Assembly: GCA_963971575.1 (NCBI GenBank)
Contig: OZ020611.1
Span: 23,977,279-24,041,278, forward strand
DNA length: 64,000 nucleotides
Reading direction: 5' to 3'
Source of the DNA: Liopterus haemorrhoidalis
Taxonomy: Eukaryota > Arthropoda > Insecta > Coleoptera > Dytiscidae
Every line of letters starts with the position of its first letter. Position 1 is the stretch's first letter. Shown piece after piece: positions 32,276 to 43,107 of the stretch. The notes beneath the pieces were generated by a model that searched no databases, was not told the origin of the DNA, and saw only the letters and a program-made list of their open reading frames with translations. Made by a program: the position numbers and the translations under genes.

Positions 32276-32278
32276 GCA

Positions 32279-32429
32279 TTTTTTTTTGTGGCCTTTACTT
32301 CTTCAGAAATTAGCCAGGACAATTCTTATTTTCTTATTTTTAAGAAAATTCCATGCCTGAACGGGATATGAACCCGAGACCTTAGCAACGCAGAGCACAT
32401 GCGTTACCACTCCGCTACGCCGGTCGGCT
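32279..32429 (-). repeat. tRNA-derived SINE, near complete
   Basis: Minus strand: GCCGACCGGCGTAGCGGAGT head with A box, B box GGTTCATATCCC, 'ggcatggaattttc', tail block GTCCTGGCTAATTTC and poly(A) (the T run at 32279-32287). Best-preserved copy of the SINE family in this window. Confidence 0.88.
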
Positions 32430-32753
32430 CCTTTTGCATTTACTCCTTGGGATAAAAATACAGACTTGGATACTAAAAACCCAGATGAAAGTATAATTCA
32501 GGCAGCTTAAATGAAATTATTGAGGGTAGTGACTCAATGTAACATATTTGACCTTATTCGCAATTAAAATATAAAGTAAGAATTAAAAACCTCTCCCATG
32601 CGGGATAAAATTTCGATAGAATACCACTTGCAGAATTCCTAAGACTAAGGAAGAGATTGGTGATGAAAGAATCTACATATTGTAAACCATGAGCAATGAA
32701 AATTTTGTTAAATCGAGATTTTCATTTTTAGTTTCATTGATATTTACTTAAAC

Positions 32754-33419
32754 CAGTGTTTATCAAAGTGTGGGCCACGGACCTTGAGGGGTCCTGAGAC
32801 TTTCTCAAGGGCTCCACAAGCCTCCCATAATATTTGAAATATTGATCTTTTGCATTACAAAATAAACAATATTTTAGAATAGCTTTACCACAAAAGCTCA
32901 TTGAGCGTCCTCCATAATTTTAAAACTTTGGAAGGGGTTTCCAAAAGGCAGACAGACAGGATCTTTTTTTTTTTTACGGTAGGTACTGAGAAAACTAAAT
33001 TATTTTATATGAGCATAAATTATTTACAAGTGCTGACCAACAGCATTTTACCTACCAAAATTCGAGTAATGACCTAAAAAAAGGGCCTCACTTGGAACAA
33101 GTGTTGACCAAAAAAAGATACTCTCTCCCAGAATGCAAGTTTTAACCTAAAAAAAAGGTCCTCCCTTCCAAAATACGTGATGACTAAAACTAAAAAAGCT
33201 TATGAGCTCCAGAATTCAGGAGTGTAAATAACACGTGTTTATTGAGTCCATGAGAAGGGGGAGGGGCTTAATTCCCTGAGCCTCTCACAGGGTGCGCGCT
33301 TTGTCCCCAGAGTAGAAAGTTAGAAAAATTCCATAAACTTAAACCATAAATTTCCCGACATATTTTCTACTGAGTTGTGACACACCAAAGTATCGCTACA
33401 TACTAGTTGAAAAGCACTG
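32754..33419. mobile_element. hAT non-autonomous element, 666 bp
   Basis: Ends CAGTGTTTATCAAAGTGTGG and, inverted, CAGTGCTTTTCAACTAG, the CAGNGNTTNTCAA pattern of hAT elements. Flanks ACTTAAAC (32746-32753) and ACTTATAC (33420-33427) agree at seven of eight bases. The interior holds three to four degenerate tandem units of about 60 bases ('gacctaaaaaaaggtcct'). No transposase reading. Confidence 0.8.
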
Positions 33420-33429
33420 ACTTATACTA

Positions 33430-34780
33430 ATAAACAAAAATTTATCCAAATAATAAAAGTAAAAAATAGTGTCCAGAACATCCAGTACACGAGACTCATA
33501 TAATTCAATATAAGGTACCTGTGAAACCCCGAAATGTAAAGAAAATCACTTCAGTATTTTTAAATTTAAATTTTATTTTAATACCTAAAATGTTACGCTT
33601 AAATGTATTTATTCTTAATGAAAATATAGTAATAAAGACCAATAGGAACATTTAGTCCCTGGCAAAGCTACGAACCCTAGAAATATGTAACCCGATGCTC
33701 ATATCTGTGTAACCGTGTTGGCATCACAGATATACTGGGAAGTGAAGCTGGTTGCCTATAAGTTTTTAGTTCAAATAAGGGACTATTACTTTAATCAAAG
33801 TTCGATTGTGTTCGGCGTTGTGACAATAATACCTTCTCATTTCGAACTATTGGCTATTGGTTTCATGTATGTGCTGCGCTAACTTTCCACGCACTCTTCT
33901 CTTTCTCTTCTTCTTCTTACGTAACTTCTTATATCATTGAAGTGATATCGCTTGTGGCAGCTTGGGGAATATTGACATTCGTCGGGAGATTAGATTGTTT
34001 GAGGACGGTGACCTACAATGGCTTTACTTTTATACTGACTTAGAGAACATTTGTTTACTTACACATCAAGTTCACTTCCTCGATCTTTTCTGACAAAATT
34101 ACATGTGTTTAATGTTACCTTCCTTAAATCTATATAAAATGTCACATGAGAATTTAAAGGGTTTTAGATGGTTTGCTGATATCTGATCGTAACTTTTTAA
34201 AACTATTAAAACTGTTGATTCAGTAGATTGAAATTTCCGGTTAGTGGGTCATTGAAATTAATCCACTCGCGTACCAAGATAGAGTTAAAGGAGAAAAGAA
34301 CAGCTCCTAATAGAAAAATTCCTGTTGTACTGCTTCAGTTTATGTGGATGTACATTATTCAGTATTTTTTCAGATTAACCGTTCTGGGCTTACAATAGCT
34401 ATTTATATATTAAGGGATAAATATTAGAGTTTATGGCGCCAGATGCAAAGTTAAAACCCGACGCGAGGCGGAATCTGACTATTTTACCCGTAATATTTAA
34501 AATGTTTTTTAGACAAATGGGAAGAAATAGGTATAAATTTTGGCACAACCAAATATTTATTTATGTATGTTAGTATCAGAACTAGTTGTTGGTGGTCCCT
34601 TGTAATATTGTCACATAGGTAATCCTAGGTCAGGATTACGACATTTAGACATTGTGATGCTCAGTTGTCTGATTAAAAAATTATTGGTCAGCGTCTGACG
34701 TATGTGGCCTGATAATGAAATGCATACGTCGCATTTTCGTAATGAGGAAATATTTGTCATGACGAAAGAATATTGGAACT
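33430..34780. other. noncoding; possible LTR-type sequence
   Basis: No open frame of note. TGGCGCCAGATG at 34434-34445 could be a primer-binding-like site for an element whose relic lies at 34.9-36.1 kb, but a paired LTR was not found. Otherwise I see nothing. Confidence 0.3.
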
Positions 34781-35320
34781 GGGTTAACCTTCAGTACAAA
34801 TAAATGGATGTCGCAGAATATTGAGGCAGAGGAACGTAGCCAAATCCTCTACACGTATTAGTTCACACAGTGACGACCAAGACACCGATGCCAGATACTT
34901 GTACTGCTGGTGAGCCAAGCATGTGAGTGGGAGAAGACTTCTCCAGTCTCTTCAACTCCCTGATGGGTAGCCCTCACCTCGGAGATAGGTCCAAGCCGAT
35001 CCTGGCCAACACGGGGTGGACCGAAGACTTCCCCAACTCCATGGGAAAATTCATACCATACTTTTTGTCATTTGGATTTATAATTAATAAATTTGTATTG
35101 TTAACACCAGGAGTTGTATTTCAATCAAGCTCGGACCTCGAGGAGCCAGGATAAGTCGGGGAGGCGTCGGGCTGCGTCGTCTACCAGGAACCAGGACTAG
35201 TAATAAGGAATAGAATAAGGAAGATATGGTGATCCAGCATGTCCGCACCGAGAAAATCTACGAGTTGTTCAGACCATCATGCATTCGTGCTACTCAAGAA
35301 CAAGTAACGGCCATTCAAAG

Positions 35321-35358
35321 TGTTATGTGGTCGAGTAGGACATTTTGGAAAGTCATGT
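35321..35358 (+). pseudogene. Gag zinc-knuckle relic
   Basis: After allowing for one missing base between the first two cysteines, the text reads C-x2-C-GRVG-H-FGKS-C, a CX2CX4HX4C zinc knuckle of retrotransposon Gag proteins. It lies about 400 bases before the integrase relic on the same strand, in the expected order gag then pol, with most of pol deleted. Confidence 0.6.
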
Positions 35359-35750
35359 CCAAACATAAGGCGTGCTGGTCACTCAAGTAACGGATAAGCT
35401 AGAAGTCAGGCGTTTCCTTATGGTCCAGGAAATAGAAGACAGAATCTTGTACTTCTGACGCAAGTGCAACATTTAAAATACAATGTGCAGAAAATATAAG
35501 AATGGAGCCCAATGGAGAGCGGGTATGTTTTGTAAAAAAATCTAGAAAAAGCTTTAATTGTGGACCATATGGAGGGATCATGTGCATTTAAAATAAAAAA
35601 TATTAGAAGACAGGATGTGAAAATTTGTAATTTTAAAGCACAAAATAAGTCCAAAATTATCAAGAGAACAAAAGGAAAACTTGTACCAAAATCTACGCCA
35701 AAATATGAGATTCTGCTTCTGACTGTAAAGCTCGAAAAGGACCGTCTACT

Positions 35751-36083
35751 CGTCAACCAGCAGGAGCTCTACAACTTATTCCTATCGGGGCCCCAATTGA
35801 AATGATTGGTATAGATCTCCTGGGTCTTTTCAGAAGATACAAAGATTCGAACAGGATAGTAGTTACTGCAGATTACGCAACTCGATGGCTTGAAGTACGG
35901 GCCATCCCGATCGGGAAAGCAGAGCCAGTAGGACAATTCATCGTGGAGCAAGTTATTCACCGCCACGGAGCACCCCAGATCATGCGAAGCGATAGAGGTA
36001 AAGTGTTGCACTCAAATTTATTTATTGAAATTTTAAGAAATATGGAGACAGAGAGACAATTTACCACGTCGGTATCCACGTAG
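35751..36083 (+). pseudogene. Ty3/gypsy integrase core relic
   Basis: Reads RQPAGALQLIPIGAPIEMIG, then GIDLLGLF, VVTADYATRWLEVRAIP, HRHGAPQIMRSDRGKV and SNLFIEIL. GIDLLG holds the first and RSDRGK the second acidic residue of the DDE integrase core; the reading stops shortly after ERQFTTS, before the segment with the catalytic Glu. The region upstream (35360-35750) has no reverse transcriptase, so most of pol is gone. The integrase would have joined element cDNA to host DNA. Confidence 0.8.
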
Positions 36084-36900
36084 GTAGCACTGAACAAAAA
36101 TGAATAACCATTGGTAGAATACCGTGATTTCGCAGATCAGCGCATTTTAAAGCCAGAAACGTCATCAAAAGAGGAAAGGATGGCTTTATTGGGAGAACCC
36201 ATTAAAGAGTACGAAAAAGAACTACTCCATTTACGCTGTAATACATTCTAACGTTTGAAGAGACTTAAGTTATTTGTCATTATTTTATGCAGGCTGAAAA
36301 CATTTACCCCGGAATCAATCGAAAGAATTTTTAACCGCCTCTAATGATATCGAAAACTTTTGAATTCGATTATATTTTCTGTTTTTTCTTTTTTTATTTC
36401 ATTTACTACAAAACGTTGGAAATTTCATAATTTGTTTTTTAAATAATCACGCATCGCTATGAATTGCACGTATTTTTTTAGTAAGGTATTGAAGTATTTG
36501 TAATTTTGAAAAAAAATATAGAAGAATACTTTTTAGATTTCATATTGTAAGGGATACGATCGTATAGGTTACTGTGTCAACTGTTTGGTACAAGGCAAGG
36601 ACGGTGGAATCTACTAGAGACAACTAGTCACTGCAAGAAAGGTCTGAAAAAATTAATCAAGTTCAGTGAAGTTACTGACTTAGTTGAGGACAGTTTACCC
36701 AGTCGACTTCGGAGTTGAGTTAGACAAATGAATTCAGTGCAATGGTAATGAGATAAAGTGACCGGTCTATAGACTAGAGATCAAAAATTGTTTAGCATAT
36801 TTTTTTAAAAAATTGTGCCAATATAAAAATATCAATAAAAATTTAAATCTCGTTTTTGTACTTCCAGTAGCATATCAAAATAAATTTTCTTTGCTCAAAA
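36084..36900. other. no gene seen
   Basis: A short readable patch at 36115-36235 (EYRDFADQRILKPETSS) has no recognised origin. The rest is AT-rich without features. Confidence 0.4.
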
Positions 36901-36904
36901 CTTA

Positions 36905-37140
36905 AGTGGGTTCTACACGATTCAATTTATTGATCAATTAATTGAAAAAGTTGACATTCAATTAATTGATGTGTGTAAAGTGTAAAAATTTCGTCAATTA
37001 ATTGACAAAAAATAGATAAATAAATTGATGTGTGTAAAGTGATGCTTTTGTTTCCAAGGTTACCAATAAATTGTTCAATAAATTGACAAAAAACTTGATC
37101 AATTTCTTGATCAATTAATTGAACTATGTAAAACCAACTT
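36905..37140. mobile_element. MITE with repeated TCAATTAATTGA palindromes
   Basis: Ends GTGGGTTCTACACGATTCAA and, inverted, GTTGGTTTTACATAGTTCAA. The dodecamer TCAATTAATTGA or close variants occurs at least four times and TTGATCAA three times, making the interior strongly self-complementary. 'gatgtgtgtaaagtg' is present twice. Confidence 0.65.
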
Positions 37141-37680
37141 TAGTCTGGTTTCAGCCATTATTTCTCAACTGTTAAATGTAATAAAGAAAACTAATTAACT
37201 AGTAACCATATTAAAGTGTGGATACATTATAGAACTAGCAACATATGTAGAAAAAGTTTTGAAATTAGTGCTAAAATAGTAATGTGGTCAACAAATTGAT
37301 TTTGAAAAATAAATTCAAGCAGTAAATGAAATATTGTTCGGTGTTGGATTTGAAAAATGTATTTTTAATGACATGAGTGGAGAAAACGTGCAATTTGCGA
37401 TTTAAAAATTCATTGTTTTAAAAGTTTTTTTTTTTTTTTCTACACCCATTTCAATATCAGCTACTTAAATTGATTATGTTGGGAAGTAAAATATTATCTT
37501 ATTAGAAAAATCTAAAATACAATTTTAGTTTACAAGAATGATAATGATATTGCTAAAAATGTCGTACTAAATTTGAAGCTATTAAGTGACGCCGCACGAG
37601 AACGACGCTTAAGAGATTGTTGTAAATCTGCAGCACGCGGTGTCAGCTTCGGCGTTAACACTTTCACCAAGGAACTGGCT
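37141..37680. other. no gene seen
   Basis: AT-rich to 37530. The last 150 bases are GC-richer and open on the minus strand, but I recognise no protein. Confidence 0.35.
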
Positions 37681-37689
37681 GTACCTTGG

Positions 37690-38340
37690 TAAACACGATT
37701 GAAATATCTTGGACCGTTTCTTTTCATATTGTATGTTAATGATTTGCCTGAAAATATGGCGACCACAACAATACTGTTTGCCGATGATTCATCTTTCATC
37801 GACGACGGTGTTGACTGTGAGGATGCCCAGCAGGCAGCCAGCAGTACACAAGAGCAAGCTTTACAGTGGTTCATCAGTAATGGCCTCAGTCTAAATGGTG
37901 ACAAGACCAAGACAGTCATTTTCAGTATGATTAGACAGCTTAGCAATAATGCACTCTACCAGCATAGTACTGTGAAGTTTTTTGGGTTCCGGCTGGATGC
38001 TAAGCTTAGCTGGGCAGACCACAAGGGCTACATTTCCAATAAATAAAACAGCATAGTATACACGATTAAGAAATTAAAATATAATGTGTGCGATGAGATC
38101 GTTAGAATGGTTTACTTCTCCCGCTTCCAATCAATAATTAATTATGGAATTATGTTGTGGAGTAGCGCATCTTGTTCTATTCGAATCTTCAAAATACAGA
38201 AACGTATTGTCCGCATAATGTCTGGTGCAAAACCATATGCTCATTGTAAGGAACTATTTAAACAGCTCGTCATTCTAACGGTTCCATCACCTCATACCTT
38301 AAATGTTCTACTATATATAAAGAAAATGACTGTACAGTAA
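37690..38340 (+). pseudogene. CR1-group LINE reverse transcriptase relic, 3' half
   Basis: Open frame 37699-38046 carries YLGPFLFILYVNDLPENM and the catalytic variant FADDSSF, then LSLNGDKTKTVIF and VKFFGFRLDAKLSW. After a TAA at 38044 the frame continues with IVRMVYFSRFQSIINYGIML, KIQKRIVRIM and AHCKELFKQLVILTV, the usual post-RT region of CR1-group ORF2. The 5' part is missing, so it is a truncated insertion with at least one nonsense change. Confidence 0.75.
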
Positions 38341-38482
38341 AAAAAAAAATTGAACAATCATAATTACAATACTAGGAATAAGGATAGCTTTATAGTGCCA
38401 TTTTGTAGATTTACGACAGGACACGAAGCATAATACACAACACCACACAACAACCAATATATATACTTTGCCCTTTATATAT

Positions 38483-38685
38483 TATTTATTTATTTATTTA
38501 TTTATTTAACGTCGGCCTATTTCTGCAGGGGGCGAGCTCCTACACCTGGATGAGGTAATGTAAACAATTATTTTCGCACGAAAAATATCACCAACGGAGG
38601 AGGATCGAACCACCGACTGCACAGTCCAGACTGTTTCCACCAGTCAAAACTGCACGACTTAATGTGCTCGGCCACTCCATTGGCC
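38483..38685 (-). repeat. SINE with class II (Ser/Leu-type) tRNA head
   Basis: Minus strand: GGAGTGGCCGAGCACATTAA (A box), an anticodon-arm-like stretch, a long variable arm GGACTGTGCAGTCGG, and B box GGTTCGATCC. It ends in (AAAT)n on the minus strand (38483-38508). The long variable arm marks a class II tRNA origin, different from the other SINEs in this window. Confidence 0.75.
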
Positions 38686-38694
38686 TTTTATATA

Positions 38695-39984
38695 CCAGGT
38701 CTACAAATATGAAATGCGGATTTTTTTCAAACTTGCCGCGCAAACAGAGTGTATAGTTCAAAGTTTCAACACATAAGGCGTTTTGTTAAGTTATCATTAA
38801 GTGTCAAATACATATAGGTTATAATTTGAAAAGTGATCATATAGTTTTGTTTTACTGTGTTAAAAATGTCAAATTTTGTGCCAAATAAAGAGCATTCGCG
38901 GACAGACTACTGTTTTGTTTTCATTTGAAAAAAACTGCTGCTGAACCATACCGACTGCTTCGAGAAGCTTATGGTGAATATGCTCCATCGCAAGATACGT
39001 GTGAACGATGGTTTCGGCGTTTCAAAATTGGTGACTTTGATCTTGCAGACAAAGAGCATGGAAAACCTCCAAAAAAATATGAAGATACAAAATTGGAAAC
39101 ATTGCTACAGGAAGACGATAGTCAATCAGAAAAACAACTAGCAGAGCAGTTAGGCGTTAGTCAACAAGCTGTTTCCAATCGCCTACGAGAGGTGGGTAAG
39201 ATCCAGAAAGTCGGCAGATGGGTTCCACAAGCATTGAATGCGAGGCAGATGGAAAAACGCAAAAACACTTGTGAAATGTTGCTTGCACGATACAAAAGAA
39301 AGTCTTTTTTGCATCATATCATTACTAGCGATGAAAAATGGATTTATTTTGAAAATCCCAAACGCAAAAAATCATGGGTGAACCCAGGCTCACTATCCAC
39401 ATCAACTGCAAGACCGAATCGCTTTGGCAAAAAGACAATGCTCTGTACTTGGTGGGACTAAAAGGGTGTGGTCTATTATGAATTGTTAAAACTTGGTGAA
39501 ACAGTTAATACCCAACGCTACCAACAACAACTGATCGAATTGAACCATTCGCTGCTCATAAATCGACCGATCGAGAATACGAAAGAAGACAGCACAAGGT
39601 AATCTTACTTCACGATAACGTTTCATCACATAAGGCAAAAGCAGTTTGCAACACATTGGAGGCACTCAAGTGGGAAGTGCTACCCCATGCCGCTTACTTA
39701 CCAGACTTGGGCTCTTCAGATTACCACTTGTTCGCATCGATGGGTCACGCACTTACCGAGCAGCACTTTTGTTCATATGAAATTGTGAAAGAATGGCTAG
39801 ATGAATGGTTTGCGGGGAAAGGGGAAGAGTTCTACTGGCGAGGTATTCACAAATTGCCTGACAGATGGGAAAAATGTATAACTTCTAATGGAGCATACTT
39901 TGAATAAATAAACTTTTACTGTTCTTTTGAATTTAATGTGTTTTATTTTTTAAAAAAATCCGCATTTCATACTTGTAGACCTGG
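38695..39984 (+). mobile_element. mariner element, mauritiana subfamily, copy 2
   Basis: A 1,290-bp element with inverted repeats CCAGGTCTACAARTATGAAA at both ends and TA duplications at 38693-38694 and 39985-39986. It is highly similar to copy 1 at 13.6-14.8 kb throughout and lies 10 bases from a SINE. Confidence 0.93.
38866..39907 (+). pseudogene. mariner transposase, mauritiana subfamily, inactivated
   Basis: Starts at the MSNFVPNKEH methionine. A one-base deletion near codon 13 (about 38906) shifts the frame; the reading is recovered from KKTAAEPYRLL at 38925. A Gln codon is TAA at 39459. A five-base insertion near 39570 shifts it again. The final frame 39656-39907 ends GAYFE, the family's normal C-terminus. 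Catalytic blocks: ITSDEKWIYF, LHDNVSSH, YLPDLGSSDYHLF; the last two have substitutions. None of these lesions is shared with copy 1, so the two copies decayed independently after insertion. Confidence 0.9.
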
Positions 39985-39986
39985 TA

Positions 39987-40890
39987 TATGATACGCCTGA
40001 ACTTGAAATTAAGTTGTGAAAAATGTTCATATATTTGCTTTTCTCCAAATAAAATACCATAACTTTGGTTGAAATTTATTTTAGCAAGATTAGGTTAGTT
40101 GCTAGAGTTGCAGTGACAGGCGAGTAGCGAAATATCACGTATTCTATGTAAAGTATTAACAGTGACTCGCGTATGAATTCCGTGTGTGAAAAGATAAACT
40201 ATGAGGACGTGACTCGAGGCTGACATACGTGCACCAAGAATAGAATGTCACACAGTCACATAGGGCACACAGCCACACTTTTACTAAAGTGAAAGGTGGA
40301 AAAGAGATTTATCTAGATTATATTTATTTAGAAATATACCAAGTTAATAGTTTTCCCGATGTCAACAGCGATATGAATATTTTAAGAAAATTATTTAAAC
40401 AACTAGCTGACTTCATAAGTTTCTTGTTAAACGGCGACTCACAATCAGAATAATAAAGTTCAAACATTAAAAGGTTAATTAAAAATTAAATTTCAATACC
40501 ATATCAATATATTTTACAAATTAGGCTAGCATAATTAAAAATTAAAAAAAAAATGTTTTTTTAAATTTTATTCTGTGTTATCAAAGAAATCACGTAAGAA
40601 GTAAATTAAGGAACGAAAAGTAGTTTTATATATATATATATACAGAATGTTATATTTTAGTGACCCAGCAAATATCTCGCTTATTTATTAAGTTAGTAAT
40701 TTATTTTATATAACATGATTTATACAGCAACATGTAAGCTACTTGATGACGGATGTACATTCATGATACCACTTCCGGTTTATTAGTAATTAATATCAAC
40801 TTTGAAATTTCAAACGGAACATACTACATTTTTTTACAAATTTGAAAAGTATATCAAATTTGCTTTACTTTTAATAGTGAGCCATGACTA
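39987..40890. other. noncoding; family B trace
   Basis: Text at 40545-40632 ('aaattaaggaacgaaaagtagttt') matches a family B internal block. A (TA)n run lies at 40628-40642. Nothing else recognised. Confidence 0.4.
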
Positions 40891-40899
40891 AAAATTAAC

Positions 40900-42311
40900 T
40901 AAAACAATTGTAACTATTATTATTAAACGATAATTTTTATTGTGATTTTACAACAAATTTTCAAAATATAAAATATAAAATGAATTTATTTGCCAATGCA
41001 TTTACAGTAAAAAATTTAAAAACAAAAGACAATTTCTTATTTACATATACCTATAAAACAATATGCATACTTAAAATAATAATTTAATATTGTATTAACA
41101 TCTATATAGTTTAGATAATACTAACAAATTTTGGTTGCTAGGGGAAAAAGGCAAAAACCTAGCACTTGTTTAACTTATAATTAAAGAAGTATATGTTTAA
41201 TACGCTTATGTTTATACTTTTTGTATTTTAAGTCTCTTAATGTATAGTTGCCCAAGTTTTTAATTACATTACTGTCACTAATAGTACATTTGTCAAAGAA
41301 TTTTTTTGTGACTGAAAGAACATGTTCTTTCACGTAGTCAATATTCAATTCCTGGTGCATTTGTGTTATTTTTGTCCATCTGGGATAGTTCCCAATGATT
41401 CTGAGGCACTTATTCTGTATAACCTGTAGAGATTGAATATTGGCTGCGCTTGTATTGCTCCAAACAGGAGCTGCATATGTGAACACGGGTAGTATGCACG
41501 TTTTGTATATGAGCATCTTATTTTTAATGCTTAATTTACTAAGTTTGTTGAACAGTGGGTATACTTGACACATTGCTTGGAGCGCTTTGTTTCTAACATG
41601 TTGTATATGGCTAGTAAAATTTAATTTTTTGTCTAGTTTAACCCCTAAATATTTTACGGAGTCAGACCAGTCCAACTGTGTGTTGTTGACTTCAAGATTG
41701 GGAATGTCTTTAGGTCTTCTTTTTGTCAATAATATTGCTTCCGTTTTATGGGTGTTTAGTTTTGTTTTCCACTTTTTTAAATGGCTATCCAGTTTACTTG
41801 CAGATTGTGTTAGTCTATTTTTAATGGTGTCTAATCTCCAGGATGAAGTATAAACTGCTGAGTCATCGGCAAATAGAGCTAGGTCTGTGTTCTTACAAGT
41901 GGGTATGTCGTTTATGAACAATATATAGAGAACTGGGCCAATGACTGAGCCTTGAGGGACACCTGCTTGTATAATTTTTATAGCGGAATGTTGCTCTCTT
42001 AAATGGACGCTAAAGGTTCTATTACGGAGATACGTGTAAATTAATTTGATTAAATATGGAGGAAAATTTAGATTAATTAATTTATAAACTAGACCGTTTT
42101 GCCACATAGTATCAAATGCTTTATCGATGTCAAAAAGTGCAACACCTGTATATTTATAACGATTGAATGAATCAGTTGCCGTATCGCACAGCCTTACTAA
42201 TTGGGCAACTGTTGAGTGGTTGTTTCTGAACCCGAATTGCTCTTTTCTTAGAATATCATTCTCTTCGATATGCTGAATAAGTCTGCGTTTAATGGTTTTT
42301 TCAACAATTTT
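40900..42311 (-). mobile_element. 5'-truncated jockey-like LINE
   Basis: The coding part runs from 42311 to a stop at 41181 with a noncoding 3' region of roughly 250-280 bases below it. The upstream edge at 42311 coincides with the edge of a DUF4817 transposase relic, so the LINE was truncated on insertion there or was cut by a later rearrangement. Confidence 0.7.
41181..42311 (-). pseudogene. LINE reverse transcriptase, C-terminal 377 codons, open
   Basis: Although the first Met is at 42107, the frame is open to 42311: IKRRLIQHIEENDIL, QFGFRNNHSTVAQL and ALFDIDKAFDTMW. Then AGVPQGSVIGPVLYILFIND, the catalytic ALFADDSAVY, VKYLGVKLDKKLNFTSHI, and the C-terminal IQSLQVIQNKCLRIIGN with the usual KEHVLS and LRDLKYKKYKHKRIKH end. 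These are jockey-clade ORF2 features (BMC1/jockey type). The endonuclease and palm N-terminus are missing. No stop interrupts the surviving part, so the insertion is comparatively recent. Confidence 0.85.
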
Positions 42312-42725
42312 ATTCAGCCCACATATTCAAAATGACTCCCAGCCTCTTCAATACATTTTTCACAACGTTTTAAAACAGAATAAGTAGCCCTTTCTATTTG
42401 GTCTGCAGATAAAGATTCAATTGCCGCTTCAATTTTATTCTTCAGTTCGTTTAATGTGTTTACTGGTTCTTTATAAATAAAATCTTTCACGTAACCCCAT
42501 AAAAAAAATCAAGTGGGATCATATCGGGAGAACGAGCAGGCCACCGAATTAAACAATTTGTTCCAATAACACGTCGCTCAAATGTATTATTTAAAATATC
42601 AACGCATTTTCTCGCGTTATGCGCAGGCGCTCCGTCTTGTTGAAACCACATACCAAGCCTATTTCCAAGTGGAATCTCTTCGAAAAAATCGTATAAAACA
42701 TTATTTAAAAATTCAGCATACTATG
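42312..42725 (-). pseudogene. DUF4817-type transposase relic, C-terminal third
   Basis: Minus strand: MLNFLNNVLYDFFEEIPL, WFQQDGAPAHNARKCVDILN, FERRVIGTN, IRWPARSPDMIPLDFF, then after a one-base shift WGYVKDFIYKEPV and a C-terminal tail (IERATYSVLKRC, GSHFEYV). QDGAPAH holds the second and SPDMIPLDF the third catalytic acid region. It is from a subfamily distinct from the one at 19.9-21.2 kb, with the N-terminal two thirds missing. Confidence 0.75.
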
Positions 42726-42909
42726 GAGACATAGGCGTACTAATTTGTTAATATTACATTCCATTACCTAGACATCGAATTTAGCGTAAATTTTTTCACA
42801 GAAAATAATTTGTCAAAAAATGTCGCGCTATATTCGGGCTAATACGGTAATTATTTTTTTAATTCATGGCTAAATTATGGCTAGTAATATTATAAATATT
42901 TTGTATACA

Positions 42910-43075
42910 GTCTATTCCAAAAGATTAGGTGGAACTAACCGGAATTTTCATTTTTGTAAGTTGTCATTACCTATTTTTTTGTTGACTTTTCCTGAACAAA
43001 ATGATCAAAAGATTCAATCAATCGGTAAGTAAATAGAATTGAAAATCTAGTTCCGCCTAAACCAAAGGAACAGAC
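42910..43075. mobile_element. family E MITE, copy 3
   Basis: Ends CCAAAAGATTAGGTGGAACT and, inverted, CTTTGGTTTAGGCGGAACTA; internal GTAAGTTGTCA and 'gattgaatcttttgat' correspond to copies at 27.4 and 28.2 kb. Confidence 0.7.
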
Positions 43076-43107
43076 TTTATGTGTTTGGCTAATGTAGTGT
43101 GTGCCTG

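Noticed and set aside
34927..35154. 75-codon open frame as a separate gene
   Set aside because: It lies just before the gypsy relic, has no recognisable domain, and could be LTR or leader sequence; not supportable as a gene.
35399..35756. Minus-strand frames of 62 and 112 codons
   Set aside because: They overlap the degenerate pol region of a plus-strand gypsy relic and show no motif.
37530..37946. 138-codon minus-strand open frame as a gene
   Set aside because: It lies opposite reverse transcriptase coding sequence with FADD on the plus strand; it has no domain of its own.
38584..38675. Functional serine tRNA gene
   Set aside because: Acceptor and anticodon stems are disrupted and the unit continues into an (AAAT)n-tailed body, as in a SINE.
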